A DNA stretch of 64,000 bases, taken from Thalassotalea sp. 273M-4 (lineage in GTDB: Bacteria; Pseudomonadota; Gammaproteobacteria; Enterobacterales; Alteromonadaceae). The position numbers were made by a program, and so were the translations under genes. Within the stretch, counting starts at the first letter, position 1. Each line of letters opens with the position of its first letter. Location: assembly GCF_041410465.1 (NCBI RefSeq), contig NZ_CP166961.1:1178001-1242000 (forward strand). Direction: 5' to 3'. Shown here piece by piece: positions 1-9,230 of the stretch. The notes beneath the pieces are model-generated. The model ran no database searches, was not told the origin of the DNA, and was given only the letters and a program-made list of their open reading frames with translations.

Positions 1-2
1 GC

Positions 3-266
3 GCAGTAAAACCATCGACGACCTTAAAGTGGCAAAAATTAAGCGGAAAAATGGCTGAAGACTTGGCTGGTTATCGAGTGTATTGGCGCTTAACGACGCA
101 ACCACAATGGACTCACAGTCGTTATGTCGGTAATGTTGATGAGTTTGAGCTTGAAAACCTAGTCATTGATAATTATTTTTTTGGTGTCAGCAGTGTGAGC
201 AAACAAGGTTTTGAGTCGCCAGTGGTGTTTCCAGGGCCTGCGGGCTCATTTGGTGGTTATGAGTAA
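3..266 (+). CDS. C-terminal end of an M28-family (Zn) peptidase, partial
   Basis: The open frame runs in from the left edge without a start, so only the last 87 codons are present. The residues read like the fibronectin-like tail of secreted M28 aminopeptidases: a 'GYRVYWR' strand, a 'TTQPQW' turn and an ending rich in Gly and Pro. The catalytic zinc domain lies outside the window, so the family call rests on tail resemblance only. The next gene, an exported M24 peptidase, starts 23 bases after the stop, so the two probably form a peptide-degradation operon. Confidence 0.55.
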   Translation, partial: AVKPSTTLKWQKLSGKMAEDLAGYRVYWRLTTQPQWTHSRYVGNVDEFELENLVIDNYFFGVSSVSKQGFESPVVFPGPAGSFGGYE

Positions 267-289
267 TTTTGGGAGTATTGAGGCTAAAC

Positions 290-1627
290 ATGTGGTTTAA
301 AATAGTACTGACGTTAATCTTTGTTTTCTTTTATAAATCTCAGGTTGTTTTTGCTCAACCCAATGAGCTTGGTGACAAGTTGATGTCGTTGCAGCAACAA
401 GCAGAGCTCCAAGATAGCTGGTTAAAAGCTCGGGTAGAAGGGTTACTACCAGAGATGATGAAACAACATAATATCGATATGTGGTTGATCATGTCGCGAG
501 AGTATAACGAAGATCCAATATTAAAAACCTTACTGCCAGCGAGTTGGATGAACGCAAGGCGACGCACCATTTTGTTGTTTAGCTTGCACCCAACGCGCGG
601 TTTTGAAGCCTTTGCGATGGCAAAATACGACATCGGAGAGGTTTATAAAAAAGCTTGGGACCCAGAGCAAGAGCCTGAACAACTTAAAGCGCTCAGTCAG
701 TTAATTACCGAGCTAGACCCTAAACGAATTGGGGTGAATCAATCAATAAAAATAGCCCTTGCCGATGGTTTGGTGGCTACAGATAAAGACTTACTGTTGG
801 CTTATTTGCCGATTTCGTTACATCAGCGTTTGGTCTCTGCCCAGCCTTTAGCCATAGATTGGCTGCAAACACGAAGCCAAGAAGAGATAGAACAATATAA
901 ACATTTGGTGGCTTTAACCAAAGCAATTGTTAATGAAGGTTTGTCAAATGTCGCTATTCGACCTCGAAAAACGCAAATAAAAGATTTGATCTGGTGGTTT
1001 CGTGAGAGGGCATCTTCTTTAGGGCTCAGCACATGGTTTCAGCCTTCTGTTCGGGTGCAAAGACAAAGAAAAGGCGTTGGGGTGAGTGACGACCCAAATG
1101 TTATTATTTTACCTGGGGATTTACTGCATGTGGATTTTGGCCTTGAATATTTAGGATTGCATTCAGACATTCAACAACATGCTTATGTGTTAAAAGCCGG
1201 TGAAAGCAAAGCGCCTGATTTTATTACGCAAGGGTTAAGACAGGCTAACCAACTGCAAGATATGTTGTTGGGTAATTTTAAGGCTGGGCGCAGCGGTAAC
1301 GAAATATTATCGAGAACTCGAGAACAAGCTTTACTGGCAAATTTGAGGCCACAGATTTATTCCCACCCAATCGGTTATTATGGCCATTCAGCGGGGACTG
1401 TTATTGGCCTTTGGGATGCACAATATGGCGTTCCGGGCAGTGGTGATTTGCCACTTCGCAACAATACCGCTTATGCGATCGAGCTTAATGTTTCGATGTT
1501 TAGTGAGCAATGGCAAAAAGATATCACCTTTATGTTAGAAGAGAACGCCATATTCTTTCGCAATAAAATTGATTATATGGCGCCCCGACAAAAACACATA
1601 TTACTGATAAAACATAAGCAGTACTAG
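290..1627 (+). CDS. Exported M24-family metallopeptidase (Xaa-Pro aminopeptidase-like)
   Basis: This is a 445-aa peptidase with an N-terminal signal peptide (hydrophobic stretch ending near VVFAQ). The C-terminal half is a pita-bread M24 domain. All five expected metal ligands can be placed: Asp in 'HVDFG', Asp in 'LHSD', His in 'YGHSAG', Glu in 'AIELNV' and Glu in 'MLEENA'. The family removes N-terminal residues next to proline, or related peptide ends; here it would act in the periplasm or outside the cell. I chose ATG 290 because a GAGG sits 6 bases upstream and the signal peptide starts there. A TTG at 269 is in frame but too close to the previous stop. The preceding gene is also a peptidase. 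Confidence 0.8.
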   Translation: MWFKIVLTLIFVFFYKSQVVFAQPNELGDKLMSLQQQAELQDSWLKARVEGLLPEMMKQHNIDMWLIMSREYNEDPILKTLLPASWMNARRRTILLFSLHPTRGFEAFAMAKYDIGEVYKKAWDPEQEPEQLKALSQLITELDPKRIGVNQSIKIALADGLVATDKDLLLAYLPISLHQRLVSAQPLAIDWLQTRSQEEIEQYKHLVALTKAIVNEGLSNVAIRPRKTQIKDLIWWFRERASSLGLSTWFQPSVRVQRQRKGVGVSDDPNVIILPGDLLHVDFGLEYLGLHSDIQQHAYVLKAGESKAPDFITQGLRQANQLQDMLLGNFKAGRSGNEILSRTREQALLANLRPQIYSHPIGYYGHSAGTVIGLWDAQYGVPGSGDLPLRNNTAYAIELNVSMFSEQWQKDITFMLEENAIFFRNKIDYMAPRQKHILLIKHKQY

Positions 1628-1669
1628 TCAGTTATTTCACTGGCTAACTTGGGGATAGTGCGCAGTGAA

Positions 1670-1714
1670 AAAACGTTCCCCCAGTGAAAGTTAACCAAAC
1701 TTGGGGAACGTTTT
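1670..1714. terminator. Convergent hairpin terminator
   Basis: A perfect 12-bp inverted repeat (AAAACGTTCCCC at 1670-1681 and its complement at 1703-1714) separates the plus-strand peptidase from the minus-strand rhlE. It has A and T runs on the outer sides, so it can stop transcription from both directions. The loop is long (21 bases). Confidence 0.75.
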
Positions 1715-1722
1715 ACAGGGTA

Positions 1723-3096
1723 TTAGCCTTTAATGCGCCTATTTGAAGGCTTTGCACTGGGTTTGCGACGTCGTCCGGTGCCACTGGTGTTTTTTGCATA
1801 TGGGTTATCGCCCACTCGATGGCGCTTGTTTTTACTTGGTACTTTGTGACCACTGCTGGCTTCACCACTGCGTTGCCCATCTTGATGTTCAACCTTTTCC
1901 GGTTTTGATTTTTTCGGTTTTTTAGCTTTGAACGGGCGAATATCATGCGACTTTGGTACCGGGTTTGCCGCTTCAAAACCTGCTTCCTCGGTTCTTGGTA
2001 ACAGCTTTTGGGTCAGTCGTTCAATGGCCACGAGTAATTTAAACTCATCAGCGCAGACCAACGAAATGGCATGACCGCTACTTCCTGCGCGCCCAGTACG
2101 GCCAATTCGATGAACATAATCTTCAGCAACATGGGGTAATTCAAAATTCACCACTTGCTCAAGTTGGTCGATATCAATACCGCGCGCGGCGATATCGGTA
2201 GCCACTAATACACGAATTTCACCTTCTTTAAACTGAGCGAGTGCCTTGGTTCTAGCGCCTTGACTTTTGTTGCCATGAATCGCTAAGGCTTTGATGCCGT
2301 CCGCTTCTAAGTGTCGGGTTAAGCGATTAGCACCATGTTTGGTTTTGGTAAAAACCAATACTTGTTGCCAATTATTATGGCCAATTAAATAAGACAGTAA
2401 ACGTGGTTTTTTATTTTTATCTGTGGTGTATACCAATTGCTCAACGGTAGTGGCAGTCGTGTTTCGTGGTGATACCGAAATCTCGACAGGATCTGTTACC
2501 AAGCCTTTCGCCAACGTTCTTATCTCATCTGAAAAGGTGGCTGAAAACAGCAAGTTTTGACGCTTTTTAGGCAGTAATTCGAGGATTTTTTTAATGTCTC
2601 GAATAAAGCCCATATCGAGCATTCTGTCGGCTTCATCTAATACCAAGGTGTTAACTTGCGAGAACTTAATCGCATTTTGCGAATACAAGTCTAATAATCG
2701 GCCAGGCGTCGCCACTAAGATATCAACGCCTTTTCTAAGTGCCATCATCTGAGGATTGATTTTAACCCCACCATAGACAATGTAAGACGACAAATTCAGG
2801 TTTTTGCCGTACGTTGCCACACTTTCTCCAACCTGAGCTGCCAGTTCACGAGTTGGCGTTAAGACCAAGGCGCGAATATGATTGCTTTTGACTTGGCCTG
2901 AATCAGCCAGTTGATGCAATAAAGGCAAGGTAAAACCAGCGGTTTTACCAGTACCTGTTTGGGCGGCGGCCATAACATCCTTGCCTTCTAAAATAGCAGG
3001 AATTGCTTGGGCTTGAATTGGGGAAGGGGTGTCGTACCCTTGTTCTTTTATTGCCGATAAAATAGGGGCTGCTAAGCCTAAAGAGTCAAAGCTCAT
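1723..3096 (-). CDS. rhlE: ATP-dependent DEAD-box RNA helicase RhlE
   Basis: A 457-aa helicase with the full motif set in order: Q motif (around '[13 protein letters not shown]'), Walker A 'AQTGTGKT', 'PTRELA', 'TPGRLLD', 'DEAD', 'SAT', and 'HRIGRTGR' in the second RecA domain. The last 80 residues are basic and low-complexity (Lys, Arg, Ser, Gly), as in RhlE proteins, and probably bind RNA. RhlE unwinds RNA duplexes during ribosome assembly and RNA decay. The start 'MSFDSLGL' matches the family start. It stands alone, closed by the shared hairpin terminator downstream. The RhlE/SrmB/DeadD distinction rests on the N-terminus and length. Confidence 0.9.
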   Translation of the reverse strand: MSFDSLGLAAPILSAIKEQGYDTPSPIQAQAIPAILEGKDVMAAAQTGTGKTAGFTLPLLHQLADSGQVKSNHIRALVLTPTRELAAQVGESVATYGKNLNLSSYIVYGGVKINPQMMALRKGVDILVATPGRLLDLYSQNAIKFSQVNTLVLDEADRMLDMGFIRDIKKILELLPKKRQNLLFSATFSDEIRTLAKGLVTDPVEISVSPRNTTATTVEQLVYTTDKNKKPRLLSYLIGHNNWQQVLVFTKTKHGANRLTRHLEADGIKALAIHGNKSQGARTKALAQFKEGEIRVLVATDIAARGIDIDQLEQVVNFELPHVAEDYVHRIGRTGRAGSSGHAISLVCADEFKLLVAIERLTQKLLPRTEEAGFEAANPVPKSHDIRPFKAKKPKKSKPEKVEHQDGQRSGEASSGHKVPSKNKRHRVGDNPYAKNTSGTGRRRKPSAKPSNRRIKG

Positions 3097-3132
3097 ATAG
3101 TCGTCTCATGTAGGGGGTTATTGGCAAGCTAA

Positions 3133-3155
3133 ACCTGATGTTTTTTACATCAGGT
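3133..3155 (-). other. 9-bp hairpin in the rhlE leader
   Basis: A perfect inverted repeat, ACCTGATGT (3133-3141) and ACATCAGGT (3147-3155), with a five-base loop lies about 40 bases upstream of the rhlE start and downstream of the 58-aa gene on the same strand. It lacks a clear U run. It may be a weak terminator of the small gene or a leader structure of rhlE. Confidence 0.4.
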
Positions 3156-3222
3156 GTTTAGTATAGCAATCAATGAAGCATTCTGAGCGATAGTCAGAAT
3201 GAGTTGAATATCAATGTGATGT

Positions 3223-3399
3223 TTATTCGCGGGTAATATAAATCATTAAGGCGAAAAAGCCTATTAAAATTGCGTTAAAGGCAAAGATATAGCCAAATCC
3301 TTTGAGCCCTTGCTTTAACGTATAGTTATGCTGTTTTAAGTACCACCACCAAATTAAACACATTAGGATAGGGAGTACGAAAAAAAAGCGAATTAACAT
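3223..3399 (-). CDS. Small two-helix membrane protein, unknown function (58 aa)
   Basis: Read from the minus strand: an ATG at 3399, AAGGA nine bases upstream, then 58 codons to TAA. The protein starts 'MLIRFFFVLPILMCLIWWWY', has a basic/polar linker (about residues 22-34, 'LKQHNYTLKQGLKGF'), then a second hydrophobic helix (about 35-55) and a charged end 'ITRE'. That is the pattern of a small inner-membrane hairpin protein. I recognise no family. It lies between ampG and rhlE, all on the same strand. Confidence 0.6.
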   Translation of the reverse strand: MLIRFFFVLPILMCLIWWWYLKQHNYTLKQGLKGFGYIFAFNAILIGFFALMIYITRE

Positions 3400-3468
3400 T
3401 AACTTAGGTCCTTATGTTGATTTTCTTTATGATAGATCATAATACCTCAGTTTGAACAGAATTTTAAA

Positions 3469-4728
3469 TTAGCTTTGTGCAGGCTTTGAATCTGATTGCT
3501 GATCCCATGGCGCAACTTTAAACAACATCAGCATACCTGGAACGGCCAATGCTGTACAGATGAAAAAGAATGAGGTCCAGCCGGTAATTTCTACAATATA
3601 GCCGGTAGCCGCATTGGCAAATGTTCGAGGTAACGCCGTTAATGCGGTAAATAGGGCAAATTGAGTGGCAGCAAAGGCCGGGTTGGTCGCTCTGGCAATA
3701 AACGCGGTAAAGGCAGCGGTTCCCAATCCGACCCCTAAGTATTCAAACCCCATCGCTAAGGCCAAAGCAATGGTGTTATGGCCAATTTCAGCTAAAGCAG
3801 CAAACCCTAATATACTAACAATTTGTACCACCCCAAAAAGCCACAATGCTCGGTTAATACTTAGCTTGATCATCACCACACCACCTACGGCTAAACCTAT
3901 GGTCATGGCGATTAAAGAGGCCGATTTTGCAACCACCCCAATTTCGGTTTTGCTAAAGCCCATATCAATAAAAAATGGGGTTTGTAGAGCTGTCGCCATT
4001 GAATCCCCCAATTTGTATAAAAATAAAAACGATAGAATATATAAGGCGGATTTTATTCCTTCACGGTTAATAAAGTCTTTAAAAGGCAAAACGACGGCTT
4101 GTTCTAATGTTTTCGGTGCATTGGCCGCAGAGTCCATTTCTTTGATACACAAGGTCATCAAAATACCAATGAGCATAAATAAAGCGACGATAACAAACAC
4201 CATATGCCAAGGTAAGTGATCAGCGAGAATAAACCCTAAAGAGCCGGGGACTAATCCCGCTAAGCGATAGGCTTGTACATGAATAGAGTTACCTAAGCCT
4301 AACTCGTGCTCTTTTAATAATTCTCGCCGATAAGCATCCAGAACAATGTCCTGACTGGCACTAAAAAAAGCGATAGCAGCAGCAATATAGGCAATCGCCG
4401 AAATTGACTTTACGGGGTTTAGGTAACCTAAAAGCCCAATTGCCAGCAATAAAAATAACTGAGTGACTAACATCCAACCGCGGCGTCGACCCAAAAATGG
4501 AAATTGAAATCTATCCATAGCGGGTGACCAAACAAACTTCCAAACATAAGGGATGCCAATAAGTGAGAATAAGCCAATTTCAGCTAAGCTGATCCCCTCA
4601 GAGCGGAGCCAACCAGGAACCAGTTGATATAAAAAGAATAAAGGTAAACCGGAAGAAAAGCCGGTAAAAATACAAATAAGCATGTGCTTATTTAAAATCG
4701 CTTGTTTGAACGTGGGAGAAGATGTCAT
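3469..4728 (-). CDS. ampG: AmpG-family muropeptide permease (MFS)
   Basis: A 419-aa major facilitator protein with about 12 to 14 hydrophobic helices. The N-terminal part 'GFSSGLPLFFLYQLVPGWL' and the 'LGRRRGWML' loop between helices 2 and 3 are typical of AmpG. That family imports anhydro-muropeptides from the periplasm for cell-wall recycling and influences beta-lactamase induction. ATG 4728 has an AGG about seven bases upstream; a TTG 33 bases earlier (4761) is in frame but less likely. In Escherichia coli ampG sits with yajG and bolA, and both are found within 5 kb here, which supports the call. Confidence 0.8.
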   Translation of the reverse strand: MTSSPTFKQAILNKHMLICIFTGFSSGLPLFFLYQLVPGWLRSEGISLAEIGLFSLIGIPYVWKFVWSPAMDRFQFPFLGRRRGWMLVTQLFLLLAIGLLGYLNPVKSISAIAYIAAAIAFFSASQDIVLDAYRRELLKEHELGLGNSIHVQAYRLAGLVPGSLGFILADHLPWHMVFVIVALFMLIGILMTLCIKEMDSAANAPKTLEQAVVLPFKDFINREGIKSALYILSFLFLYKLGDSMATALQTPFFIDMGFSKTEIGVVAKSASLIAMTIGLAVGGVVMIKLSINRALWLFGVVQIVSILGFAALAEIGHNTIALALAMGFEYLGVGLGTAAFTAFIARATNPAFAATQFALFTALTALPRTFANAATGYIVEITGWTSFFFICTALAVPGMLMLFKVAPWDQQSDSKPAQS

Positions 4729-4916
4729 TGCAAACCTAAGTGGACCACTTAACTTAGACAAGGTTCGTCAAAATGATAGTGTTTGAGCTCGATTGTTCAT
4801 TCGCAAAAAAGCGACAGCAAAGTTATGAAAATTAACTAAGCCAATGTTAATGCCAAGATTCATTCAAACACCAACCATTTCTCTGACAGACGCCGTCAAA
4901 AATGAAGTTTTAATAA

Positions 4917-4942
4917 TTTTGATAGTCTCTAGGCTATCAAAA
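4917..4942 (-). terminator. Probable hairpin terminator
   Basis: TTTTGATAG (4917-4925) pairs perfectly with CTATCAAAA (4934-4942) around an eight-base loop, just beyond the stop of the 119-aa gene on the minus strand. It is AT-rich and moderate in strength. Confidence 0.45.
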
Positions 4943-4977
4943 TCACAGATAAAAAAGAAGTAGAAGAGCAGGGTGTT

Positions 4978-5337
4978 TTACGCAAGAGGGCGCCAACCGA
5001 CGCAATGAATAGGATGGTGTCCCTTACCAATTAGAAATAATAAGCAATTTTCAATTTCATTGACTAAATTGGCATCGTTATCAATGTTGTTTAATGAAGC
5101 TAACTTTAGTTCGTGGATCAAGTGCCAAAACACCCGTTCACGAGCACTGCTCGGCATTTCGTCGGTCACATTAAGTTGTGCCCACTCTTCTAGCGTATCC
5201 CAAATAAAAAGCTCAACTTCGGTGGGATGAACTGCGTTTCTAAGCAGGGCTGTAAGAAAAAAAATCAATTGTGAAATTTTCTCATTTACAAAATTGTCAA
5301 CGTGCAAAGTTTTTTTTCTCTTATTAATCTCAACCAT
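4978..5337 (-). CDS. Hypothetical protein (119 aa)
   Basis: A soluble, mostly helical protein with no signal peptide or membrane segment. It has a basic N-terminus ('INKRKKTLHVDNF'), a central acidic helix region and a Trp/His-rich end ('HHPIHCVGWRP'). I do not recognise the family. ATG 5337 is preferred; an in-frame TTG at 5361 would add eight residues, and neither has a strong ribosome binding site. It stands between ampG and the ppi-yajG-rlmG operon, all on the minus strand, with hairpins on both sides, so it is probably its own unit. Confidence 0.6.
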   Translation of the reverse strand: MVEINKRKKTLHVDNFVNEKISQLIFFLTALLRNAVHPTEVELFIWDTLEEWAQLNVTDEMPSSARERVFWHLIHELKLASLNNIDNDANLVNEIENCLLFLIGKGHHPIHCVGWRPLA

Positions 5338-5569
5338 TTTCGCGTTAAAATGCTTCGGCAAAAAAGAGTTGCGCCATTAAAAATGCGAACTAATTGCCTA
5401 ATAACATGTAAGTTTTATTTAGTTTATGGATTAAAACAGTATTAAGGATAATGTTTTTACTGATATTGTTTTATATCAAGTTGATTTGTTATTAGTGCAA
5501 TCGTTTATATCAACACCTTTAAAGAAAGCACAAAAATGAGCAGACAGCCAAATTGAAATGTAAAATTTG

Positions 5570-5599
5570 CTAATTAACGCCTATTTAGGCGCTAATTAG
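5570..5599 (-). terminator. Hairpin after the ppi operon
   Basis: CTAATTAACGCCT (5570-5582) pairs with AGGCGCTAATTAG (5587-5599), 12 of 13 positions, with a four-base loop. It lies about 20 bases past the ppi stop on the minus strand. The U run is poor, so it could also protect the mRNA end. Confidence 0.5.
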
Positions 5600-5619
5600 T
5601 AAGAAAATTAGGGAGTTAT

Positions 5620-6237
5620 TTAAGGCGTTAAATCCGCCTGATGAATATAATCGGCAGGCATTAGGGTGGCTTTTAACAGCACAAGAGGCTTTACTGGGAC
5701 ATCTTTCCAACCAAGCTCTTCATTAAATCCAGTCTCAACCAGAGCCATTTGTTGGATAATGTCTTGACCATAAGTCACTTCGCCAAAGACGGTGTAGCCC
5801 CAATTGCGACCTGGATCGAGGTTGTTATTATCGGAAACATTAAAATAAAACTGTCTGGTGGCACTGTGAGGATCATTCTCCCTAGCCATGGCAATGGTTG
5901 ACGTTTCATTTTTAAGGCCATTACCAGACTCATTAATCAGCTTGTCGCCCACTTTTTTAGGGATGTAATTCACATCATAGCCACCGCCTTGCACGACAAA
6001 GTCTTCAATCACCCGATGAAATAGAGTGTTATCATATTCTTTGGTGATCACGTGATATAAAAAGTTATTAACAGCGATTGGTGCTTTAATTCGATTTAAT
6101 TCAACAATCATAACCCCCATAGACGTTTCTAATTTTACCTGTGGGAAAATATTATTAGGGTCAATGATTTTCTTTTCTGCCGCCAAAGAATGGCTAGCAA
6201 ATAAAACACTAAATAAAGCAAAGATAGCGGCTTTCAT
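5620..6237 (-). CDS. Periplasmic cyclophilin-type peptidyl-prolyl isomerase
   Basis: A 205-aa protein with a signal peptide (residues 1-19, ending 'HSLAAE') and a single cyclophilin domain (about 33-190). The family landmarks 'FHRVIEDFVVQGGGYD' and 'NWGYTVFGEVTYGQD' are present; bacterial cyclophilins replace the Trp of the cyclosporin site, and the PpiA/PpiB type fits. It would speed proline isomerisation of periplasmic proteins. It is the last gene of rlmG-yajG-ppi and begins two bases after the yajG stop, so it is translated with it. Confidence 0.88.
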   Translation of the reverse strand: MKAAIFALFSVLFASHSLAAEKKIIDPNNIFPQVKLETSMGVMIVELNRIKAPIAVNNFLYHVITKEYDNTLFHRVIEDFVVQGGGYDVNYIPKKVGDKLINESGNGLKNETSTIAMARENDPHSATRQFYFNVSDNNNLDPGRNWGYTVFGEVTYGQDIIQQMALVETGFNEELGWKDVPVKPLVLLKATLMPADYIHQADLTP

Positions 6238-6239
6238 AA

Positions 6240-6809
6240 TTATCCTTTTATAAAGCTTTGTAATTGTTCATCTTCTAAAACTTGGACGATTAATTTCGAT
6301 AATTGCAAATTAAAGTCCTTTTGCAGTTTGTCCACATTGGCTTTTAATGGTCCGCGGTTTGTGGCGCGAAGGGTAAATGTTTTCGATAAGGTTTGAGCCG
6401 GATTTTCAACAATAACATTTAATTTAATAATGGTATTAGCGCGATAATCTAACACGTCTTGATTGACGTAAGTACGAGCTCGCTTTACCTGAAAGTTAAT
6501 CGATAAGTCGGCGTTTTCATGACTGAAGACCAATCCTTGATTCGCCATTTCTTGGCTAAATTGTTGATCTAGTACCGAACTTAATGGAACATCCGTGTTG
6601 ATCACCGAGCTGTTTTCTTGGCTGGTAATAATTTCAACAATGTGCGATTGTGCTCGGTTGTCATAGACTGATAAGGATGCCGGTTTGGTGCTGTAAACCT
6701 GCATTGGCTTGTTGGTCAGTTGAGGCTTTAAGGTAATGGTCTCGGGCTCACTGGCACAAGCAGCAAGCAACAGAGCAATACTGATAACAGGGATTAACTT
6801 TAATTTCAT
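6240..6809 (-). CDS. yajG: YajG-family lipoprotein
   Basis: A 189-aa protein with a lipoprotein signal: 'LLLAAC' lipobox, so Cys18 would be lipidated, followed by 'ASEPE'. The rest matches the small YajG family (DUF/YajG lipoprotein, about 190 aa) with alternating strands and an amphipathic C-terminal end. Its function is not established. It overlaps the upstream rlmG by four bases (ATGA), so the two are translationally coupled. The link of yajG with ampG and bolA, known from enterobacteria, is partly kept in this window. Confidence 0.8.
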   Translation of the reverse strand: MKLKLIPVISIALLLAACASEPETITLKPQLTNKPMQVYSTKPASLSVYDNRAQSHIVEIITSQENSSVINTDVPLSSVLDQQFSQEMANQGLVFSHENADLSINFQVKRARTYVNQDVLDYRANTIIKLNVIVENPAQTLSKTFTLRATNRGPLKANVDKLQKDFNLQLSKLIVQVLEDEQLQSFIKG

Positions 6810-7963
6810 GACTTCTTCGCTGATAAAATAACAAATTTTTTATTACTTGCAATGGTTTCACAATGGCCAAATAAGCGCTTTAGTTTGACATGATAAGCAA
6901 GTTGACGATTGCCTATTATCCTTAATTCACCACCAACTTTCAAAGATTTATAACTTTGCTTAAACATCTGCCAGGCAATATGGTCGGTGACCGCTTGTTG
7001 TTGGTGAAAAGGAGGATTACACAACACCAAGTCCAAGGAGTTCTCAACTACATTGGTCAAACAATCGTTTACTTTAAACTGACATTGGTCGAGTTGTTCA
7101 GGCAAGTTCTTGCTGACGTTGGCTTTCGCACTTGAAATGGCCATGTACGATTCATCGATAAAATCGACATGCACAGACGGATTTTGGGCTAATAAGGTTA
7201 ACCCAATCACCCCATTACCACACCCTAAGTCAACCACCTTGGTGTGAGCGCCAAGGTTAGTTGGTAGATGTGCTAACAAAAAGGCCGCGCCAATATCGAG
7301 GCTGTCACGGGAAAAAACGTTGGCTTGATTCGAAATACTAAGCTCTTGAGTTTTCGTTACCTTAGGGTCTAATGACCAAACTTTAGGTTCTGGTAAGGCT
7401 TGTTGTTTATTACTATCAACAGCGGCGAAAATAAGTCGCGCTTTTTTTACCGCCAACGATGTTGTGGTTTCACCAAGATGCTTTTCAAATAATTTAAGGG
7501 TGCTTGAGTGAATATCTTTCGCTCTTGCCGCCGCAATGACCTTCGTTTCACTGTGGCAAATTTGTTGAATTTGTTGCAGCTGATGAACCAAGTAACTATT
7601 ACTTTTTGGTAATTTCAAAATCACTAAATCGACTTTTTGAGTCAATGGTTCAACACTTTGGGTGTAGGTAATGTTGTCATCCGGAATGAAATTATCTTGA
7701 AAATTTTGCTTTATACCGGCATGGGCAATATAAGAGTCATTCACTAAGGTCAGTTGATGTTCAAATAAATTAAGAGCCAAAGCGCCAAAGCTGTCGTTAA
7801 ATATGACAATGGATGGATCATTGGCCAACACGTCTTGTTGCTCAAGATGGTTGATTAGGTACTCATCGGCAGCATCCCAAGCTTGTAAACTGCGATTAAC
7901 TTGCGCCAAAGGGAAACGAGATAATTCGATGGCACGGCCATTGTATAAAAAAGGGCTTTGCAT
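6806..7963 (-). CDS. rlmG: 23S rRNA (guanine-N2) methyltransferase RlmG
   Basis: A 385-aa protein with two methyltransferase-like halves. The N-terminal half is degenerate ('LQAWDAADEYL', 'ARAKDIHSSTLKLFEK'). The C-terminal half has the SAM motif 'VVDLGCGNGVIGLT' and the catalytic 'NPPF'. This arrangement and several stretches match RlmG, which makes m2G1835 in 23S rRNA, rather than RsmC. I chose ATG 7963 because the family begins a few residues before 'RFPLAQVN'. The longer frame (from TTG 8056) would run into the divergent promoter region. It heads the rlmG-yajG-ppi operon, divergent from alkB. Confidence 0.85.
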   Translation of the reverse strand: MQSPFLYNGRAIELSRFPLAQVNRSLQAWDAADEYLINHLEQQDVLANDPSIVIFNDSFGALALNLFEHQLTLVNDSYIAHAGIKQNFQDNFIPDDNITYTQSVEPLTQKVDLVILKLPKSNSYLVHQLQQIQQICHSETKVIAAARAKDIHSSTLKLFEKHLGETTTSLAVKKARLIFAAVDSNKQQALPEPKVWSLDPKVTKTQELSISNQANVFSRDSLDIGAAFLLAHLPTNLGAHTKVVDLGCGNGVIGLTLLAQNPSVHVDFIDESYMAISSAKANVSKNLPEQLDQCQFKVNDCLTNVVENSLDLVLCNPPFHQQQAVTDHIAWQMFKQSYKSLKVGGELRIIGNRQLAYHVKLKRLFGHCETIASNKKFVILSAKKS

Positions 7964-8110
7964 TGTGTTAAATTTAAATCCATGCGTGGATGGAAACTCC
8001 GAGTATAAGCACGATGGTTGTGCCCACCATGTTGATTGGAATTTCCTAACGACCAAAAGTGACGGGCATTATGACAAAAATTGCAAAATTTCGCCAGTGA
8101 GGGTAACGCA

Positions 8111-8719
8111 TTGATACATAAAGCCAGAAATTACTGTCAACATCTGTGTCAGGGCGACCTTCTGTACTGGCCCAAATTTTATCCTGCACAACAGGCAAGC
8201 CAAACTTTTGAACGTTTACTGATTGACCTTAACTGGCAACAAGGTGAAATCAGTATGTTTGGCAAAAAAGTCGCGATACCAAGGTTACAAGCTTGGTATG
8301 GTGATGACAATGCGCACTATAAATATTCTGGTTTGTTGCTTGAGCCTGAACCATGGCATCATGTCCTTGCTCAAATAAAGCAAGACCTAGAGCATCACTT
8401 AACCCTGACGTTTAATTCGGTTTTGTGTAATTTATATCGCCATGGACAAGATTCAATGGGGTGGCATAGTGACAATGAAAAACAACTGGGTGAGCAGCCC
8501 AATATCGCTTCACTGTCGTTTGGTCAATGTAGAAAGTTTTATATTCGACATAAAGTCAGTGGTGAAAAGCAACAAATCGATTTACAATCAGGCAGTTTAC
8601 TGTTGATGCGAAATCAATTTCAACAACACTGGCAACACAGTGTGCCTAAATCCGCGAAACCGATGCAACAGCGGATAAATTTGACGTTTCGTAACATTTG
8701 TTATCCCATTAAAAGCTGA
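8111..8719 (+). CDS. AlkB-like 2-oxoglutarate/Fe(II) dioxygenase
   Basis: About 202 aa. The double-stranded beta-helix core carries the iron ligands 'WHSDNE' (HxD) and the distal His in 'QHSV', plus the Arg pair near the end ('[10 protein letters not shown]') that binds 2-oxoglutarate. '[16 protein letters not shown]' is typical of the AlkB homologs that repair alkylated bases by oxidative demethylation. The start is TTG 8111, with GAGGG seven bases upstream; an in-frame TTG at 8081 has no such site. It is divergent from rlmG and eight bases upstream of bolA, so alkB-bolA are co-transcribed. Confidence 0.85.
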   Translation: MIHKARNYCQHLCQGDLLYWPKFYPAQQASQTFERLLIDLNWQQGEISMFGKKVAIPRLQAWYGDDNAHYKYSGLLLEPEPWHHVLAQIKQDLEHHLTLTFNSVLCNLYRHGQDSMGWHSDNEKQLGEQPNIASLSFGQCRKFYIRHKVSGEKQQIDLQSGSLLLMRNQFQQHWQHSVPKSAKPMQQRINLTFRNICYPIKS

Positions 8720-8726
8720 GAGCCCT

Positions 8727-9041
8727 ATGTCTGTAGAACAACAAATCATTGATAAACTGAATCATTCACTTAGTCCAGTTCATTTGCAGGTACAAAATGA
8801 AAGTTACATGCATAATGTTCCTAAAGGCAGCGAATCGCACTTTAAGGTAGTGGTCGTTAGTGAACAATTTGACGGTTTGCGTTTATTGGCTAGACATCGG
8901 TTGGTGAACCAAGCACTGGCAGCGGAGCTTGCTGGGCCAGTACATGCACTGGCGATTCATACCTATACGCCTGAGCAGTGGCAATCCATGCAAGACACCA
9001 TGGTGCCAAACTCGCCTAACTGTATGGGCAAAGATAAATAG
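8727..9041 (+). CDS. bolA: BolA family protein
   Basis: A 104-aa protein with the BolA fold: an N-terminal helix, '[27 protein letters not shown]' region (a strand, the variable loop and the helix-turn-helix-like segment around the conserved 'RHR'), then '[14 protein letters not shown]'. BolA proteins act with monothiol glutaredoxins in iron-sulfur trafficking and affect cell shape and stress response. The strong terminator at 9172 closes the alkB-bolA unit. The symbol assumes the BolA rather than the IbaG branch; length and the 'THTYTPEQW'-like end favour BolA. Confidence 0.85.
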   Translation: MSVEQQIIDKLNHSLSPVHLQVQNESYMHNVPKGSESHFKVVVVSEQFDGLRLLARHRLVNQALAAELAGPVHALAIHTYTPEQWQSMQDTMVPNSPNCMGKDK

Positions 9042-9171
9042 CCGTTTGTTCGTGAATAAGGATTGGCCATAATTTGGCATATTTTTTCGTATAAAGAAGG
9101 GCCTTTTGGCCAAGCCATTTGTCTTTCGTGTGCATATTTTGATGTGCAAATATAAAACTAAACATTAATGA

Positions 9172-9208
9172 AAGGGCTATGAATTATTAATTCATAGCCC
9201 TTCTTTTT
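9172..9208 (+). terminator. Rho-independent terminator after bolA
   Basis: A perfect 14-bp stem (AAGGGCTATGAATT at 9172-9185 with its complement at 9189-9202), a three-base loop and a following CTTTTT. This is a strong terminator for alkB-bolA and marks the border of the repeat island. Confidence 0.9.
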
Positions 9209-9230
9209 ATGGCTGCTTAGTACTATTCAG

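Noticed and set aside
3665..4219. 184-codon plus-strand frame opposite ampG
   Set aside because: It is the complement of a membrane protein gene with strong signals; its Lys/Ala/Pro-rich product is typical of a shadow frame.
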